A DNA stretch of 64,000 nt, from contig NC_134763.1 of the NCBI RefSeq assembly GCF_050436995.1, positions 11,403,001 through 11,467,000 of the forward strand. The letters run 5' to 3'. The stretch's first letter is position 1. Every line of letters begins with the position of its first letter. Below are positions 24,451-38,524 of this stretch, piece after piece. The notes under the pieces are model-generated. The model made no database searches. It saw only the letters and a program-made list of their open reading frames with translations, and was not told where the DNA came from. A program made the translations under genes and the position numbers. This stretch comes from Anticarsia gemmatalis. Its lineage: Eukaryota > Arthropoda > Insecta > Lepidoptera > Erebidae.

Positions 24451-26603
24451 TATGAATTGATTTATTGATACGTTTAACGGAAGTATTTGTTATCTGAAGA
24501 AATATTCGGAATCATTATTTTGTAGTCAAGTTAGTGTATTAACTTAGTTGTTGAATAGAGTAGCGAGTGATGTTTAAATTGACTTAATGCTTTATAATAA
24601 CAATCGATAAAGTTTCTAAATTACTTGACCAATATTATAATGTCGACTAATAGGGTTAATTTGCTAGACTTATGTCCGGCTTCACCATTCCAGGCTAAAT
24701 ACCAGATAGCCTATCAGAAGAAATTTGTCAGTATTTTTCAACATTTGGCTGTCACATTATCTATCGGTTAGACTATGCTGTGAAACTGACCCCTATTGCT
24801 ATACAACGTTATATTCTCGTAAATACCCATCGCATATTAATGTAACTGTATTTGACGTTGGCTTTATCTGGCATTCATTTCGTTTACATGCTATTATGCA
24901 ATCACCCATCAACGAACTGATCATGCTTAACAAAGCTTAACTTCCCATATTTACTAAAATTTTTATTTACACTTTATTGTTAAATACTACCACGGCTAAC
25001 TAAACCACGACTGAAATTCAATGTCATTTAAAAATATGTTAATGTACGTGAAGTGTGTGTTCGTGTATCGGTAATAAGCAATATATCGTCAAATAGTTGA
25101 TGCGTAACATTTATTTAAATAACACAATAAACATAAGTAGGTAACGGTCGATTTAATTCTGTCACCTTTGTGTTGGTTCAATGTGAAAATTGTATGGTCA
25201 CGATATTCGAAAAGACTTACGTAATAATCAATTCCTATTGGTACGCAAATAAACGTATATTTTTCATTTACTAACGTGTTAAGTATACTAGAAAATATCA
25301 GTTTTTTTCGCTTTGAGACCATGGTCAAAGCTGCTGCTGTCAGCTGTGACAGTAGTCTTGATTACGTGAGGCCATGATTAATATAATACCTACACATAAT
25401 AATATCTTAATCAGTTTGTCGTTCTTTCGGTCTCAGCGACGCGAAAGTTCCAAGTTATCGAGTAAAAACTGTATTAAATTTAATCCCGCATTACGAACTT
25501 TGTATTGTATAATTTGATGACAATAAGTATGGTTTCTGTTGTATGTCCCGGGACTCTACCTCGCAATCGTAATTTCCCTTTTAATAATATAAAGTTGTAT
25601 CCTTAGTTTACTAACGGCAAAGTACTTACTGTATTAATGTGAGCCGAAAAAAAAAAGCATGTTATAAAGTGCTTCACTCAGTCGGTATCTAAACCTAACT
25701 TGTAACCAAATAAAATGTGCATAAATAAATATTTTTTCCCGCAGAAAGGATACGGCGTATCACAAAATAAATAAAGTTGGCAAACCCACTATCACACACA
25801 CACGTACTAAATAAGGCTAGTGTTGTACAGTCGAACGCAAAAATACGTACACTCTCAACAAACTGTTACATTTTCAATCGTAATTTTTGTATGGTAATAT
25901 CAATTTAATTATTGCTATTAGTCAACAATAAATGCATAGTAATTATAAAATTCTATATTATTAAACAGTAGTTCACTACTTTCCATTGCAGTCGCTCAAT
26001 GTTAAATACTGATATTGAGTTGCATCCGGTGCGACTGGAAACCGACTTAAACATAAAGGCTAGGCTGATGATGATCATTCATAATACGTGTGAGTACATG
26101 TTATTGCTCGTGACTGTACTCAGACAGTATTGTGGTGTTAAAATGGCATTATGTCCGTATGTCAGTTGTTCAGTGGCAGCTGGCCGGACGTGTGTTGAAG
26201 GGGTTTTGTAAAAATGTCCATGCTTTAGTATCTTTGTATGTGGACAATGAGACTATTATTATGTATTTTTTGTAAAGATATTGTTAACTCATTTACTGTA
26301 ATTTAGTTAAGTTACATAGTGTTGCTAATGTTGCTATGTAGTTAAAACGATTGTTAAAAGATCATTCTTAATGTTCTCTATCTAAAACGCTTATATAGTC
26401 TTAATTCGTAACGTTTTAGTCGGGTCTATAAGAAATATTTTATTTAATTTCAACATAAAGTTACTTACCTTTACCGTCTTTACAATACAGCATTCAAATT
26501 AAATAATTGATATCGCTGAACAAGAAATTCTTACATTATAAACGACAAAAAACCGGAATAAAAACGAACTCAATTCTCTGTAAAGAGACTCAATTGACGA
26601 AAT

Positions 26604-26906
26604 TCAAAAGCATTTATTGTCAAGTAATCGTAATTCAAGTTGGTAGACACCCCGTGACCTAGATTCTCGGAGTAGGGGCCCCACACCTGCCCCTTGACAA
26701 AGACCCTTCGTTGCCAAAAGGGTGGCGAGGTCGTTGACATCTCGTCTGAAGGTCAATGGACTTGTGTACACAAGATGTTTTGCTAATACATTACTTTCTA
26801 AGAAATTATCGTTAAGTTGTTCTAATGAAAACGGTGTGACACATCCTAGCCTAAATAAATAATAAATAAATAAATAAATATCATTGGACAACTCACACAC
26901 GGTCAT
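26604..26906 (-). other. Unrecognised 100-codon minus-strand ORF followed by AATAAA
   Basis: The ORF includes FRRDVNDLATLLATKG and ends near DNKCF; within its last codons and just after them, GACAATAAATGC provides a poly(A) signal. An (AAAT)n run lies at 26852-26880 inside its 5' part, so the N-terminal portion cannot be a real protein. It may be the 3' end of a retroelement or of an unannotated transcript. I do not recognise the sequence and do not claim a gene. Confidence 0.2.
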
Positions 26907-28609
26907 TTGATTCCATACTAAATTGTAATCAATTTTAAAACACTCTCAAACATGCTAAGCAAACACTGAGAAAGTTCATCTAATTTTATAAAATCTTAAA
27001 ATGCAGACAAATCTATTGAACCCTAATTGCTACTATAGTTTTTTAAACATAATTACAACATAATACAATATCATATCTTACCAAGATGAACTATGTAACA
27101 TACTAGAAATATATTTCTTTTTTTAATTACTTACTTATTGCCTACATCCTCTACTTGACCATCCCTATATTATTTTTTTTTTTGTAAACAAGATGCGTTT
27201 TAGTTACAATGTCTTACTTACACTTAATCCTTACTTAAACTGTTTAATCTTACTAAGATATCAAAGTTCAGTGCTCTAGTTTAGATAAACGCATTTAATC
27301 TTGTCCCAATAGGATTAAGAACGACAAAGTTTACTTTGAGAGGTTAAACTATGTCCCATTAAAATAGGTTTTACATGAAGCAAATAGTTACACATTAAAT
27401 AGGTATGTAGGGTATTTACATAACATACATCCGACTCATGATATAAATGCAATACTTTGTGAAGATGTTGGTATACATATTTGTAACTGACCGCGAATAG
27501 CTCAAAGACGCATTTGTATTTTATTTGCGCGGTATTCCCCATATAGATACCCTAAGGTTTCATAACAGTGATTTCCCTGTACCTACTAATAAGGAAATTA
27601 TTTCTACTCAACCGCTGCGTCTTGTATTATTTAATTTATTAAACGTAGTATATGAGAAACCTAAGAGCGTGGTCACGGGATTAATAAGTAAATATCTAAT
27701 ACCTAACTTATATAATTTACAATAATAATCATGACTTAGAAATTGATCATGTAATTTACGCCAGGTTTGCCCATAAACATTTTATTTAGTTCTGTGGGTT
27801 TGTTTTTCAGGCCCATGTAATACAATATAGCGCAAATTCTTTTCATTCCTTAGGACTGTTGTTTGAAAATAAAAAGTATCCTTGTTCAACCCTGAAGTTT
27901 CGTCTCGTGGTTAAGTTGTGAAAGCGTAGCAGGCGGACACAGAAATTCGCATTTGTAATTATAACATCCTTTCATAATTGTATTTGATAACTTACTCTCA
28001 AAAAAGCGTAGTTGATACTTTCGTTCCCAATTAGATGACTATTGAACCAGCTGTCACGGTTCATGGAACATTATCGTCTGCGTGTATAGTTATTAGTCTC
28101 GTTGGAACATAACACATCGTATCTTAGTACAATATCGACTCGTCACGCGCCGCGGCAGCTGATCCTGACTGAGTCGCCTGACTCATTGTTGTGTAGAGCT
28201 TATTTTTATTTGACTAACTGTATGTGGCTCACTGCAGACATATCGCACAATAGCACAGTGAGCACCTTAATCACAATTAATACAAGTGGAAGTTGTAAAA
28301 TTTCTAGTTAATAATATAAAAACATCTATGAGGAACTCTCCAAGCTTTACTGACATTTCTGTTACATTCTGTATTCACTTTCTTTCACCTACTGTTCTTA
28401 TAGAGGGAGATTTTCGCAGATGTGTTCTTTCATAGCTTTTACATGTGCCATCGTCCTATACCTTTGCCCTACTTGGAGACGTTTCCAAAAATCGTAATCA
28501 ATAGCTGCTACTTCTGTTCTGATTATAATTATAGAGACAGCTCCTTTCTCTTCATCCGTGACTCATCAATCATAATCTGGCCAATATTCCGTTATCAAAA
28601 ATAAATTAT

Positions 28610-28805
28610 GAAAACTCCTGAATACATTATATTAAACAGACAATCAGCTAAACGAGTCGATGGTCTTCCAAGACAGTCAGACGGCTTGAAGTCGACACCG
28701 TCACACAGTGATAGTGTCTCGGTCACGGTCCAGGGGCCCACCGGTGCCGACTGACCGACAGCTCGCGACCGATGGAGCGTGACCGGCGGAGTACACTGCA
28801 ACTGT
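28610..28805. other. GC-rich unique patch
   Basis: A GC-rich island in AT-rich DNA with GGTCACGGTCC, CCACCGGTGCCGACTG and several GTGAC/GTCAC words. There is no splice-compatible ORF. It may be regulatory or part of a repeat. Confidence 0.2.
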
Positions 28806-31081
28806 AGAGAGATTTACTTTCCTATGTTGTTTACTGCTATTTACATAATTGGCTTTACTGTTCAAACGGTATACAGCTCATGCAGTAGTGATTGCAACTG
28901 ACGTTCTGTACGGTTCTGCCAGTTATTTAGCACATTTGTAGTTAAAAACATCTGATTCAATTACTGTAAAAACTTTTATTTATGGTTATAACATAGGTAT
29001 CAGTCTAAACTTCTAATTATTTATTTCCACGTGTTTACTTTGTTTTAAGCCAGACGTATCAAATCCAATCAATAGATTTTACACATTCAGAGCTTTTCAA
29101 TTTCACATTCAAAATTCAACAATACCTATGACGCAAATCTCAAGAACCGAAATAGGCGTTTGAAATATGATGATGATATCAAATCATTTACCAGTTTCAA
29201 AATAGCTTTCCTGCAATAAAGATCAGAAAAAGTTGAAATAGCAGGTCATTACGAATGTCTTGTATAAGCAGAACTGTGGTGAACAAATTGAAGCCATCGA
29301 TCTCAATCGTTTAATGCACCTGTTCACGTAACTACCTAACTACTTGTGGTAGGTAACGATTGATACGTTTGACGGGAGACGCGATCAATCGGTGAATTGT
29401 AGCAGATAAATTTAGATTTAGAAAAGTGTAGGTGATACACTCACACGCAGTTTATTTATAATTCTACATAAATAAACTATACTACCGCATTGTCCTATTA
29501 GGAAATCAGTCTCTGAAAAGTATGAGTAGCACTTTCTCGTATTTGGTAGATTGTAATTTGCTTTCAAATAAGCTTAACCTTTTATATACCTGCACAGGGC
29601 CCATTTTCGAACCCTGATCGAGTAGTAAAATTACGTGACTAGTGAAAAATTAAGTAAAAAAATCTTAGATCAATTAATGGTCTTTCTGAGATTGCAAAAA
29701 AAATGTCTTAAAAAAGAATTGTTTTGTCACATAGCACCGAAACGAATTTCGTAAAAAATCTGCCTCTGTTTAAAACCCTGAGTTGCTAAAAAAAGATCAA
29801 TCGTGAAGTAGTAACAAATCATCAAGTTTTTCATGTTAATCTTTTTCCATGAAACCTATTGTGGTCGTTTTATGATTCTAGTTAGCGATAAACTGTAAAG
29901 CTCGCAAAAACTCGCCCACGTTACATTTTTTATTGGCTCATTACCGTTATTGAAACCACTGGTATAGGCAATTCTGTTCTTATTGATAGAATTTTTATAT
30001 CGATTTTGATATGAAAACTAAACATGTTATAAATTATTATTTTATTACATCAAGTACATCAAAGATTTATGGAATGGGATAAACCTACTTTTCACTTTTT
30101 ATAATTTCGGTCCTTTATTCGTCAAATACTTTGCACCTAAACTACAGAATAGTTTGTACAAACTATAGTTTTAACATGTGAAAATTTTGTCTGATAGTGT
30201 CAGACATCTAAATCTCTATCAATATCTAAATTCTTAGAAAACTTCTTGCAAACACCAAATAACGTAACTCGCTATGACCTCAACAAACTTCTTGAGCTTC
30301 ATTTAGGTACCAAGTAACGAGTTGTACATTTCGTTCAAAAGCATAGCGCAAGTTGACACAATCTTATCGTATTCGTATCTAGCGAGTAAAGTTGAACGAA
30401 CAGTGTCCAAGTTTGTTCGATGATAAGCTCTAAGTTACCTCGAGTTATGTGGCGACATCTGTCTGCTTTGTGTCACAATAGTTCTAACACGTAAGTTGAG
30501 GAGCTTGTGGGAAGATAAGGAAACTTTGAAATGCTTTTGTTTTGTTAGTGGAGAGTTTATCTAGGCTTATTATTAAGAGTTGAATACTTAGGTAACTTAG
30601 CGACAAGATTGTGTGAGCGAAAGACTTTATATATACTTCAATACTGGAAGTGTTCCTATACTTACTTTTTCTTTATAACGTTTATGCTATTACGCGACTC
30701 AGTCCACTATTATACTCTGCATTATTATTTTCAGTAGAGTGCGTATTCAGCATTGCGATTTTCATAAAAAAATTCTTTATAGCTAGCCGGTTGTCGAAAG
30801 TCCATAGTGGTAGAGAATCGCGTTAAAGAACAGGAAGAAGGAAATAATTCAGTTTTACTACGCGACTTGCGCTATAAAACTAGCACGGTCTTTGATACAA
30901 CCCACCTCAAGTAGCCACAGTTACGGTTACCGTATAATATGAAACGTTTATTTTGGTCCGCAATTTAATTAAGTTCACACATCTTACAGTCCATAAATAG
31001 ACTCGATCAAAGAGCTAATTAACAAGTTGATCATAAAACCGCGGTGCGGTGTCCAGTAGCACACGACTCGTGTAGTATAGC

Positions 31082-31294
31082 CCAACAACTTTGTAGAGAG
31101 ACTTGCATGCAACGTTTACCGCTAACGGAAGAATAAAAAATTCTGAATTTAGACCATCAATGATCCGCGAGCGTATGCAGCTGACAGTGGCCTGTCTGGC
31201 ACAGCTGCTTTATTTTTTAAATACATAGAATTATGAATTATAATTAAGATAAGTCGTGCATCCCAAAGCTCTGTACTAAGTGGTTGGATTATAG
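31082..31294. repeat. Interspersed repeat, copy 1
   Basis: This segment is similar to 37228-37394. Shared blocks include CAACTT.GTAGAGAG, GCAG.T..GTCTG..ACA, AATTATAATTAAGATAA and TCGTGCAT.CCA...CTCT followed by ACTAAGT. No coding capacity or clear ends were seen, so the class is unknown. Confidence 0.55.
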
Positions 31295-32070
31295 GACAGA
31301 TCGACACAGAGTCGCGCGGTGTGGATGACAAGCGGAAGAGGAACTGCTGCCGTCCCGAGGGTGTCGCCTTACAAAGTTGCGGATGTGTGCTACTATGTGC
31401 CCCTGCATCACGTATTGATCTTGCTCTGAATATGGATTTAGATTTTGCGATACGAAGTGGTATATATTTGGTGTAAAAAAAACTGCCAATATCTTATATT
31501 GGAGTTAATTAATTCTCAAGCTGACTTTTACTGCTGAAAATAACTTATTAAATTGTTATTTATTTACGATATCGTATGGTAAGTTGTTAAGCGACGTTTT
31601 ACATGCCTTTAAAAGCACATAGTCGTGCGATTCAGATACTATTAATTGTAAATAAACTACATCACATGTTTGGTTTTTAGAGAGAAAGAGTTTCTGAGAC
31701 AAATCTGAACGCTAGATAGAAATGTTTTAATTTATCTTAAAATATGATTCCAACTAAAGGATGAAAATAAAAAAAATCTTACAAAATGATCACGGCTTCA
31801 TATTCACCTCGATGTCTTCAATAATACACCATTAATATCTACAGTTGCAGCAAGCAGCTGCTATTTTCGATGATTGGGTCATCCTTGGGAGGCAAAGGAA
31901 ACCGTGTCAAAACCACCAGGTTTCACCCATCATAACTGTTTCATAAACATCGCATAAACACAGTTGTTCAAAATCATTTGACATAAACAATCCTATTGGT
32001 TTTTGTGTGGCAATATTGTTCGCGGTATTTAACTCAGTGTTTCTGCAGCTTAAGTGTGCACGCCACACGG

Positions 32071-32226
32071 CTGCTGATCACTAGGTATCGGTCTCGATTC
32101 CCGGGTTAGGTAAAGTGCTATTGGACTTTTGTATATGTACTGACATTGTATAAGACGTTCCGTGAGTGTATTTTGAAGACCTCTGCCAACACCTTCGGGT
32201 ATTGTAGGCGTGATATTATGTATGTA
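32071..32226 (+). repeat. tRNA-derived SINE (family 3), 5'-truncated
   Basis: It begins inside the tRNA-like head, keeps the B box region TCTCGATTCCCGGGTTAGG and the following AAAGTGCTATTGG, and continues through CTTCGGGTATTGTAGG. It ends GGCGTGATATTATGTATGTA. Compare the longer copy at 47.5 kb. Confidence 0.75.
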
Positions 32227-34869
32227 GGTATGTCACATCACCATCGCCGCACTCCGTTTCTGCGACTATTGTACTTATTTTTTCGCTCTATATAGCGGCT
32301 TGGTGCTAAATTCAGGCGCTGAAAGTAAAATGGCGCGTGGTTTACCAATGTTATCGATGCCACACCTGTCATTGTGAATGGTGTATTTTTAGTTGTCTGA
32401 TCTGCTGCAGTTATTATTGATCGGTAAACAATTGCCAAGGTTGGCCTGTGGGCAGTTTATAGCTGACTCCTCTGAAGTCAAATTGCAAATGTTATTTTTG
32501 TGTTTTGTAATGGTTTGGCCAGTTGCATTGTAAGATCGATAAATAAACAGCGAGATTAAACGTAACGCGATAATTATATGGGTGCTTTAACAATACTAAA
32601 CACTTGACTAAAAATAGAAATATTTTCCTCCTACCCCACTATCTTTGGTATCTTTTTTGAAAACGAATAAAATTATAATTATTTTTTTTAGTCTGTTCAT
32701 CCAAAAGGGATGATTTTATGTAGGTATTTAAAAATATCTAGTGATTGTTATCTATTTTATGTAAATTGCTCGTCCAGTAATTTTATTGACATACTTACTT
32801 TCATCAAATTCAAAACATTTGCAAGCTTGATTCGTTAAAAATCGTTAAGCGCATAACTACTTGCCCAAAATATGTACAACAATGAGTCATATTCTGGGAA
32901 CAATTTCATAATAATATGAATATTTTTATGATAGATATGAGTGGATAGCACATCGGGTCCTTGACTCTACATTATCTGAAATCATCAGCCACTTCGTCTA
33001 GAGCACTTAACACTGTCGTAAATCTGATACACATAAAAAGTTTGTCTGACTCATAAGCTCGTATGTTATGAGATTGTAACGTAAGTGGATGGGAGTCACA
33101 CCATAGCAATTGTTGAGAAATAGAGTAGGTACCTACATACTATGAGGATAGCTACAAATTAACAAATGTATCAAATTAAACGCAATAATTCTTACCGCGT
33201 CTGCTAAGCTTAATGTTGGAGTTAGTTCAAAGATTTTTTTATCTATTGAAAATCCGTATTTGCTGTAAGCAGCGTAATATATAGGATACAAGTATAACGT
33301 TTATTTACGTTTGAGCCAATCAGTATTATAATTTAACTGAATATCTAGCGCAATATATTAAACATTGTCACCATTTGTCATCATTACTTAAGGTGCTTTG
33401 AATTTAATAACGAACGAGTTATTTAATTGATCCATGCCTACATGATTTGATTTGAATTTTGTAAATCTATGTGATTATTAGTGCGGGAATAATCTTAGAT
33501 GCGCCTTGTACCAATTTGTTTTATATTGTAACCTTGCAAATTCCACAATCCATCATCAAAATTTAAGCGCCCTATCGCGATTTACGATGTCGTAAAACTA
33601 TCGATGTAGCAGAAATAATCGTTATTGTTCTAGATATTTATGATCCACTTAAATTCATATTTTGGGTAGCGACAGATAAAAACAGAAATGAATTTGCTTC
33701 AAAGCGAATCTTTTCTAAAGCACTCTTACAAAATTGCACTGGAAATATTATATTTGGTTCACTTATTACATTGGTGGTAAACAACCTAATGAGGGGCTTG
33801 ACAAATGATTATGTGAAAAATCCTGATTAGCAGCGAAAACAGTTATATTTAGAAACTTTAAAAACTTTTAATATATCATATATCAGTTTATACCTAAGCA
33901 GGGCAAGTAAAAAAAGTAAAATATCTCAAATGATAATTATCTTTTTTTTAAATTCGGAATACAATCCTGTAGAGTGTTTTTTTTCAACCAGTTTCCATAA
34001 CAGAGGACCTGCGGAAAATCTTAGTATAGACTTATCTTAATCTTACAGGTCGATGGTCTTGTACAGTATTAAATTTAGGCTATTGACACATCAAGTAAGT
34101 AGTAAGCAGCAACTAATCTACGGAAAATATCAAACAATAGAGTTTTTCTCCGCCATTACTTGTTTACGTGATCCGTTCACATTTCTGTAGCGCGTCGAAG
34201 GCCAGTTTTTACTGAATTACTCAACTTCGCTTCTATTTGTCTCGCACTGACTGTATTACGAAAGCCTAACTTTATTATTGTTATCGTTACTGTTTTCTCG
34301 TACTCCTGCTAGTAATTTTCTAAGAGACTTTATATGATTAAAACATTATGTGTATTGTTATGATATTGGTTTTAATTAAGATATTCAATTTTTGTCTTAG
34401 TCATCTAAACTTAATGAAAACCATGCACAATAACATCGACAAATAACGCGAAAACCCAATCTGTAACTCTATAAAAGTCCCAAATAGGAATAAATATTCT
34501 GAAACGAATTAACCGACGCGACTGTTCATCTGTCTTTAGTCTTATATACTTATCCACCGATAAATATAAAGTAAAACAAAAGAACTCTACTAAAAACATA
34601 ACACAAATGAAAGTATACCGCCATATAATCCTGGGCTACGTGTTGAGGGTCACGTCGGGCCCTCAGCCGCCCCAATAACGTGACACCAATGCGATCCACA
34701 CGTCACTGCACTACTATCTGATGCCCTTAATACGGGTAACTGTACAATGATCCTGGACTCAAACAGAGTGTATTTAATTAAAAGTAACATGCAACTAGAA
34801 ATATAACACGACATGTAAAGCTCCCGTACTTGCTACAAGTACAGAGTATTATGTTCAAATTGATTTTCG

Positions 34870-35070
34870 TGCTAAAAAGACTAATATAGTGTTGTGTAGC
34901 GAAGATTTTTTAGAGTATACAAGTAGTGGAAACAAAGTACAATCGGAACAACTATTCGTGAATAACACAAATTTCGCGAAGGAATCGAACCCACGACCCT
35001 TGCGTGCATTGCTAGCGGTTAAGATGAACACGTGATTCACTACGTAATTACACCGCGCTTGTACACTTTC
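34870..35070 (-). repeat. tRNA-derived SINE (family 1), minus strand
   Basis: Read on the minus strand, an A-box-like GCGCGGTGTAATTACG is followed by the B box GGTCGTGGGTTCGATTCC. A body then aligns with the 8.06-kb SINE (AATAGTTGTTCCGATTGTAC; CGCTACACAACACTATATTAG). It is diverged and has no poly(A), so it is an old copy. Confidence 0.7.
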
Positions 35071-36750
35071 GTTCACAAGCAACGTTTAGACGCCAAAGCA
35101 CTCATAGGTATTTTGTTTAATTCCATAGAGTCGTCTCCATGCCATCATTGATAACCATTTAAACCGTCTAAACAATTCTTATTTAAGAGAAATACGATCG
35201 ACAAGGTTACTTTATCTTAACTTTACTTTATACACAAGTTTCCAAGATATGTCTTTAATTCCATTTGTAAAAAAAGAGGTTAATTAAACAACAATCCATT
35301 AGAAACAGAGCTCTCTCCTTACGGCTGTATACTAATCGGGTAACCTTTCTATGTTTGCTGCATTCACGACTGTTAGCCGGCGGCGCACGCGCATCGCATA
35401 CTAAACACACTGAGTAATGTATACCACACACTAAAGCCACTACGATATAACATGCCGATTGTGATTGTAACGACTGTGATAGGCTTCGTAATTGATCATG
35501 AATGATAACCAAATTCGGCTGCAATCCAATTTCATGAATTGGGTATATCAAATGCAATGAAATATACGAGTACTTAGATTATAAAGATGCATCATAGTTT
35601 AGATGATGGTGCCCTGACATTTTATCAATATTTTTTATGACACTAGTTTTTTTTTATGTGTAGGTACCAGTCAAATACAGGAAGACATTAAAAATTTGTT
35701 GAATATAATTTTGTTAACGCATACTCTATTCTAAAAATCATTGTGAAACATAATTAACTCATTCGCGGTCCTTATAACGGACACAATAGTTAAACAATTG
35801 ATGATTCATATAAGGACCTGTGAATACGGAAAGAATTCATTCGAAATAACAAGAAAGATCTGGGACTTATTTCATCAAAAACTACAAAAGTCGCTTAGCA
35901 AGTTCATATTTTGAAAACTTCTTAATTAAGTTACTTAAATAAGTACCTCTAGCTTAAGAAAATCATGTAGAATTAGTTAGAATGTAACATTTCAATCAAT
36001 GCAATAGATTTTTCGATAGAATTATATGCATGCTTCAGAATATAGGGTGCAAGATTAAAAATGTTCTGTTCCGTAAGTACTATAAAAAAGGTTTGTTGCA
36101 ATACTATACTCATGGTATCGCGCAATGCGCTAACTGCATTGTGCAGTTGACATAGGACATGACAATGACACATACATACACTAATACTGCCATTTGTATG
36201 CTCTCGGATTTTATTCCATACGCTCAGGCATTCAGACGGTATCGGGTGAAATCAATTGCAACCTGCATTCCACCTTGAGTGTAGGAAGGTACTTATGGTA
36301 GAGGTCCATAATTAGGTTCTGCAACAGCCACTGAGCATGTCAGAATTGTTTTCTTGATTAACATGTTTAATAACAATGGAAAAAAATCACGAATCATTTT
36401 TCCTTAACATACTCGAGTAAAGTAAGCTCAGGAGATGGTAGAATATTTATATTGACTACTTTGAAACTATTCAAAATAGAACCATTATCGAAAAAAAATT
36501 TTAGTTACGAAAGCAAGACAAACGTCTGGTTGAAATGTTTATTTAACAAAAATAAATAATGTTTACATTAATCAATATTACAATGTAGTCAACCGGAATA
36601 AACTAATTAACAACTATTTCACACCTATTATAAGTATCAACACGATCATTTATCACCAAACAAATTAGACAAGTGATAAAAGATAAACTATAGAGCGGAA
36701 ACTAATTTCAATCAAGTGAGTGCTAAAGTGTTATAAAAGAGACAGGAAGC

Positions 36751-36795
36751 GTGTCAGACGTGTCATTCGTGTCAAACGTGTGACTCGTGTCGGAT
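36751..36795 (+). repeat. Five-copy 9-bp tandem repeat
   Basis: Five consecutive 9-mers share the GTGT start: GTGTCAGAC, GTGTCATTC, GTGTCAAAC, GTGTGACTC, GTGTCGGAT. It lies 53 bp upstream of the perfect hairpin at 36849. Confidence 0.8.
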
Positions 36796-36848
36796 GGCAC
36801 GTGGCTGTATGAAATGCTATTGTTCTTCACTTACGTAACTTGAGATAT

Positions 36849-36911
36849 AAGCGATAAAGGAAATTAAATGTATGGCATAAGTTGCCATACATTTAATTTC
36901 CTTTATCGCTT
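36849..36911. repeat. Perfect 29-bp inverted repeat with 5-nt loop
   Basis: The left arm (36849-36877) begins AAGCGATAAAGG and ends ATGTATGGCA; the right arm (36883-36911) is its exact reverse complement. The loop is TAAGT. Pairing stops at once on the outside. Perfect pairing of 29 bp is unusual for a microRNA precursor and suggests a recent template-switch duplication, a fold-back element or an siRNA hairpin. Confidence 0.9.
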
Positions 36912-37227
36912 TATTGATGTTTAGATACGCTTGTTTGCTTTTTCGCACTGGCGTATTGTTGTAGTCTCCGGTTTGTTACCCGGGTCGGGCTTTAAAGTTA
37001 ATCTGTCAAGAAATGCTTAGTGAATGTTCGTATTATGATAAGAATTATTATTAGTTATTTCATACCATGGGGCGAACGTAAAGCCGTCTGATCTCTCACT
37101 AGTCGTATCAGTTATACGTTCCACAGGGCTATCAGAGTGATGGAACACAGTGTACTTGTGTATTGTCCACGGACTTGGATATTATAAAAGAACTACTTAA
37201 TTTCAATAAAACTAGCCACTTTAATCC

Positions 37228-37394
37228 ACCCAGCAACTTAGCAGAGAGCCTCGTGCTATGCAAGTTGCGCGACCCGTAAACTTATGCAGGTCGGTCTGAT
37301 ACAACTACTATAATTCCGAAATACTCTAAATAATTAATTATAATCTAGACAAATCGTGCATGCCATGATCTCTACTAAGTTGTCGGACTATAGG
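37228..37394. repeat. Interspersed repeat, copy 2
   Basis: This is the shorter partner of the repeat at 31082-31294, with the same order of blocks (CAACTTAGCAGAGAG; TAATTATAATCTAGACAA; TCGTGCATGCCA; GGACTATAGG). The middle part present in copy 1 is partly deleted here. Confidence 0.55.
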
Positions 37395-38524
37395 TGATGG
37401 CTGTTCTAGTGTCTAGTACATGAATCTTAATGATCTCAATATTACAAGTTGCTAGTTGAATGAGCATAATTTAGTAATATTGGACCAATTTAGCACCTCA
37501 CTGTAATGTGCAATCATAATATGCTTGAATTGCGATGAAGATATTATGTCACCGCTATCTTTACCATCGAAGTCGGCTTTTAAGTCCATTCAATCGCACC
37601 TATATTATAATGTGCCACGTAATTTCACTTTCAAATCGATCCTTCCGTTTAGGAATTACGATGCCACAGGCTGACCTACAGACTATACATAAAAGCTTAT
37701 AAAACCGCTATGCTTTAGGTTTAACAAGAAAATCTGCATTAAGGTAACTTAAACCCAAAATTAATACCCATTTGTGCGTCAAGGGCTTACAAGAATTAAA
37801 GCATTAATGTAGTAATTAAGAAAACTGGTAGGTAGATGTATTACAACCTTGCACCAAGGTCTAGTACTCAAATTAGTTTCAGGCCATTGTTCTTCATACA
37901 ACGCTAACTAAGCTACTGAGTACTCAAACGTTGACTCTTTCTAACATTTTGTACGAAAGTCCTGTACAAAGGTCTAGAACTTAAAATTCAGTGCGTGTGC
38001 TATTTACTTAGTAAGTCAGTCTTGTTCTCTGAACAGCTATTGTTCGTGACGAACTAATTCATTATTGATGTTGAATTCTTAGACTCAGATAGACAATAGG
38101 AAAAACTTGGAGTAAATCATTTTTCATAGTTTCCACGAACTGATTACTTATTTTATTACAGTAGTTGCTCTCTTGTCAATACAGAGGTTAATCCGTACAG
38201 AAGTGATAATTTTTGGCCTGGATATTCAGGGTCGGTTTTCTATGTAAAGGTATTTTGTTATTTTCAGGCTGTTCTGATAATATCAGACGTAACTTTAACT
38301 AAATATTATTAATGTAGCCATAAATAGTAACAGGCTCGCCCACTATTATTGTAGGTACATGATGATTTTAACGTAGGTGTAAATAATTCTACACCTACAC
38401 CTTCGAATATGATCGTTTGTTTTAAATAAAGTAATAATTCGTCTCCTTAATAAAATTTCGTTTTAACTAATGTGCAAATGTTTCCATGTTCCAGTGTGTC
38501 AGTGAGTGGTGCGCCGGCGATGGT

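Larger units (their letters stand above)
17149..38495. other. Long AT-rich non-coding stretch (possible first intron)
   Basis: I find no ORF here that looks like an exon of a conserved protein. The recognisable content is the repeats and candidate regulatory patches listed separately (20.4-20.5, 21.4-21.7, 24.1-24.45, 28.6-28.8 kb). If the first exon at 17.1 kb belongs to the CCC-protein gene, all of this is intronic; otherwise it is intergenic. Confidence 0.5.

Noticed and set aside
26604..26906. Conserved protein exon on the minus strand
   Set aside because: Part of the ORF is an (AAAT)n run and no family was recognised; listed only as an unclassified ORF.
36849..36911. microRNA precursor
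   Set aside because: Arms are perfectly complementary over 29 bp with a 5-nt loop, shorter and more perfect than a typical pre-miRNA; kept as an inverted repeat.
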